Shown here piece after piece: positions 41,789 to 43,433 of a stretch of 43,433 nucleotides of DNA. The notes beneath the pieces were generated by a model, which was given only the letters and a program-made list of their open reading frames with translations, ran no database searches and was not told where the DNA came from. The position numbers were made by a program, and so were the translations under genes. Numbering within the stretch: the first letter of the stretch is position 1; each line of letters starts with the position of its first letter. Source of the stretch: an uncultured Eubacteriales bacterium. GTDB taxonomy: Bacteria > Bacillota > Clostridia > Oscillospirales > Oscillospiraceae. The DNA is taken from contig USMI01000003.1 in NCBI GenBank assembly GCA_900555735.1, positions 1 to 43,433 of the forward strand. The letters run 5' to 3'.

Positions 41789-43186
41789 ATGATACGGGAA
41801 AATCAGAGACTGTTAAACCAATTGAATGTGCTAACGGACGGCGCTGTGACCTTTGTTGCGATGCTGCTGTCTTACTGGCTGCGTTTTGATGTGCTTTCCG
41901 GCGATCGCACACTATCGTTTGGACATTATGTGTGGCTGGGAGTAGGGGCGGCGCTGTTGCTGCTGGTTGTATATGCGGTGGCGGGCTTATATGGATCGTT
42001 TCGCATCAGACGATTTCATGTGGAATCCGGCCGTGTTACCGCGCTGAATATACTGGTGGCGCTTGTGGTTATGGCATCCATGTATTTGCTGCGCTTTTCA
42101 GATACATCACGTTTAACGGTCGTTTTTTTCTATGTAATAAGCACGATACTGCTGATTGGAAAACGCGCGTGTTTACGCATGATTTTGCGGCATTATCGGG
42201 CCATGGGGTATAACCAAAAGCATGTACTGCTGGTTGGAGACGGTGAAAATGCGGAGACTTATATGGAGAAAGTTGCGGCTGATCGAAATTTTGGGTTCGA
42301 TGTTATAGGATACCTAGCGAACTGTGAGTCTGGGATCGAACTGCCATATTTGGGTACCTACAGTCAGTTGGAAGAAGTGCTTCGGCGCACACAGCCTGAT
42401 GAGGTTGTGGCGGCGCTGCCCGCGGAGGATGGCGGCTGGATGGCTCAAATCATCCAAACATGTGAAAAGGACGGTACAAAGCTGTCGGTCGTGCCATATT
42501 ATACAAAGTACCTGTCTTCTAATCCACAGATCGACAACGCAAATGGACTGGCGCTGATCAACCTGCGCAGAATACCGCTGGATAATCTGGGCAATGCATT
42601 TATAAAGCGTACCACAGATATCCTGGCTTCGCTGTTGCTGATTGCTTTGACATCGCCATTGATGCTGGTTGCGGCGATTGGCGTAAAGCTGTCCTCTCCG
42701 GGGCCGATTATATTTAAGCAGGAGAGAGTAGGAAAGGACAAAAAGACGTTTTATATGTATAAATTCCGGTCCATGAAGACGAACTCCAGTGAGAATACCG
42801 GGTGGAGCAAAAATGAAGACAACCGAAAAACGTGGTTTGGATCATTGATCCGGAAGTGCTCAATAGATGAATTGCCGCAATTTTTCAATGTGCTAAAAGG
42901 GGATATGAGTCTGATTGGTCCACGGCCTGAATTGCCGTTTTTTGTGGAGCAGTTCAAGGAAGAAATCCCTCGATATATGGTGAAGCATCAGGTGCGGCCC
43001 GGTATTACTGGCTGGGCACAGGTCAATGGTTTGCGTGGCGATACCTCAATTAAAAAGAGAATTGAGTACGATTTATATTATATTGAAAACTGGACATTGG
43101 CATTTGACTTACGAATTCTGTTTATGACGGTCTTTTGTATGTTCAATAAGGAGAAGATACAGAAACGGCCTGTTAAAAGACATTGA
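41789..43186 (+). CDS. polyprenyl-phosphate sugar-1-phosphate transferase (WcaJ/WbaP type)
   Basis: Starts repeat-unit synthesis by moving a sugar phosphate to undecaprenyl phosphate. About 465 residues: four N-terminal TM helices, a central CoA_binding_3/Rossmann-like region (HVLLVGDGENAETYMEKV), one re-entrant helix and the catalytic Bac_transf domain with FKQERVGKDKKTFYMYKFRSM, ELPQFFNVLKGDMSLIGPRPE and RPGITGWAQVNGLRGDT. Start ATG 41789 has GGGAG 10 nt upstream; a longer frame to 41726 has no such site. It is the last gene of the locus, although its reaction is the first one. First sugar probably glucose or galactose type, not determinable. Confidence 0.93.
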   Translation: MIRENQRLLNQLNVLTDGAVTFVAMLLSYWLRFDVLSGDRTLSFGHYVWLGVGAALLLLVVYAVAGLYGSFRIRRFHVESGRVTALNILVALVVMASMYLLRFSDTSRLTVVFFYVISTILLIGKRACLRMILRHYRAMGYNQKHVLLVGDGENAETYMEKVAADRNFGFDVIGYLANCESGIELPYLGTYSQLEEVLRRTQPDEVVAALPAEDGGWMAQIIQTCEKDGTKLSVVPYYTKYLSSNPQIDNANGLALINLRRIPLDNLGNAFIKRTTDILASLLLIALTSPLMLVAAIGVKLSSPGPIIFKQERVGKDKKTFYMYKFRSMKTNSSENTGWSKNEDNRKTWFGSLIRKCSIDELPQFFNVLKGDMSLIGPRPELPFFVEQFKEEIPRYMVKHQVRPGITGWAQVNGLRGDTSIKKRIEYDLYYIENWTLAFDLRILFMTVFCMFNKEKIQKRPVKRH

Positions 43187-43317
43187 TTGGTTTTGTAATA
43201 GTTGTTTGAAGAGAATAGGTTTTTCACGTGCTCATTAAATGATCAGATGATTTCGTGCTGGTTTGCCTGCAGAACAAGACACGGGGTGTTTTGACGCTTA
43301 CGATTCACAGCAAACAA

Positions 43318-43353
43318 AAAATCACCGGACATCGGTCGATGTCCGGTGATTTT
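43318..43353. terminator. bidirectional terminator between EPS locus and ftsH
   Basis: 16-bp perfect stem (AAAATCACCGGACATC) with a GGTC loop, A-rich before and T-rich after. The 131 nt between the last EPS stop and this hairpin hold nothing I can assign. Confidence 0.93.
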
Positions 43354-43362
43354 CGTATCTGT

Positions 43363-43433
43363 TCACTTGTTCAGTATCCGCATGAACTCCTCGCCGGTGA
43401 TGGTCTCCTTCTCATAGAGGTAGGTGGCCAGCT
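43363..43433 (-). CDS. ftsH: FtsH ATP-dependent zinc metalloprotease, C-terminal end only
   Basis: Only the last 22 codons and the stop are in the window. They read LATYLYEKETITGEEFMRIL with a final NK; the L-x(5)-L-ETITGEEF pattern is typical of the last helix of the FtsH protease domain. The gene converges on the EPS locus and runs off the right edge. Identification from so short a piece is good but not certain. Confidence 0.75.
   Translation of the reverse strand, partial: LATYLYEKETITGEEFMRILNK

Overview
The window is a stretch of chromosome from a Gram-positive (monoderm) member of the Clostridia, most likely an Oscillospiraceae-type gut anaerobe. The evidence is fairly high GC with AGGAGG-type ribosome binding sites, lipoprotein signal peptides, a class B sortase, an LCP protein, fused ThrE/ThrE_2 exporter domains, an MptD/MptE-type ECF cassette, and dispersed palindromic intergenic repeats of a kind seen in that group. 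The genus assignment is inference.

Left part (1-8.8 kb, all minus strand): a malic enzyme cut by the window edge, then an arginine operon read right to left as argG, argH, amino-acid-binding lipoprotein, amino-acid permease, argF. It has a near-consensus promoter and ARG-box-like sites upstream of argG. The transporter pair lacks an ATPase here, and a 430-bp block of palindromic repeats sits between its two genes. Next come a ThrE-type exporter and a 73-residue unknown protein whose ribosome site partly lies in a strong leader hairpin.

Middle part (8.8-15.5 kb): an SPFH-domain gene with its upstream zinc-ribbon/TM/NPCBM-like partner; then an AraC regulator diverging from an ECF transporter cassette. 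Every gene of that cassette is damaged: an amber codon in araC, in-frame internal deletions in the S component and the ATPase, and a one-base frameshift in the T component. The cassette is bracketed by two identical GGTTAG-N6-CTAACC palindromes. A frameshifted VanZ gene, a 31-codon ORF beside an inverted repeat, and a lipoprotein built of two copies of one domain follow.

Right part (15.8-43.2 kb, plus strand): a large, apparently complete Wzx/Wzy exopolysaccharide locus. It starts with a tyrosine recombinase flanked by 40-bp inverted copies of one element. Then come CpsC-like chain-length protein, BY-kinase, PHP-type phosphatase, class B sortase, an 80-residue secreted protein with an SPQTG sorting signal, LCP glycopolymer ligase, GT2, LicD, a lipoprotein, a hexapeptide acyltransferase, a divergent Lgt-like enzyme, two giant secreted proteins (1803 and 1749 aa) with C-terminal choline-binding-like YYF/GF repeats, two more GT2 enzymes, a flippase, a GT4, a polymerase and the initiating phosphoglycosyltransferase. 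The downstream glycosyltransferase block looks more AT-rich than the first half. The locus ends at a bidirectional terminator shared with a convergent ftsH fragment.

The main integrated idea is that this EPS locus carries its own surface-assembly kit: a sortase with a tiny substrate, a lipoprotein with an Lgt-like enzyme, and LicD phospho-decoration with two giant proteins whose repeats could bind that decoration, one of them holding a phosphodiester glycosidase domain that could trim phosphodiester-linked glycans.
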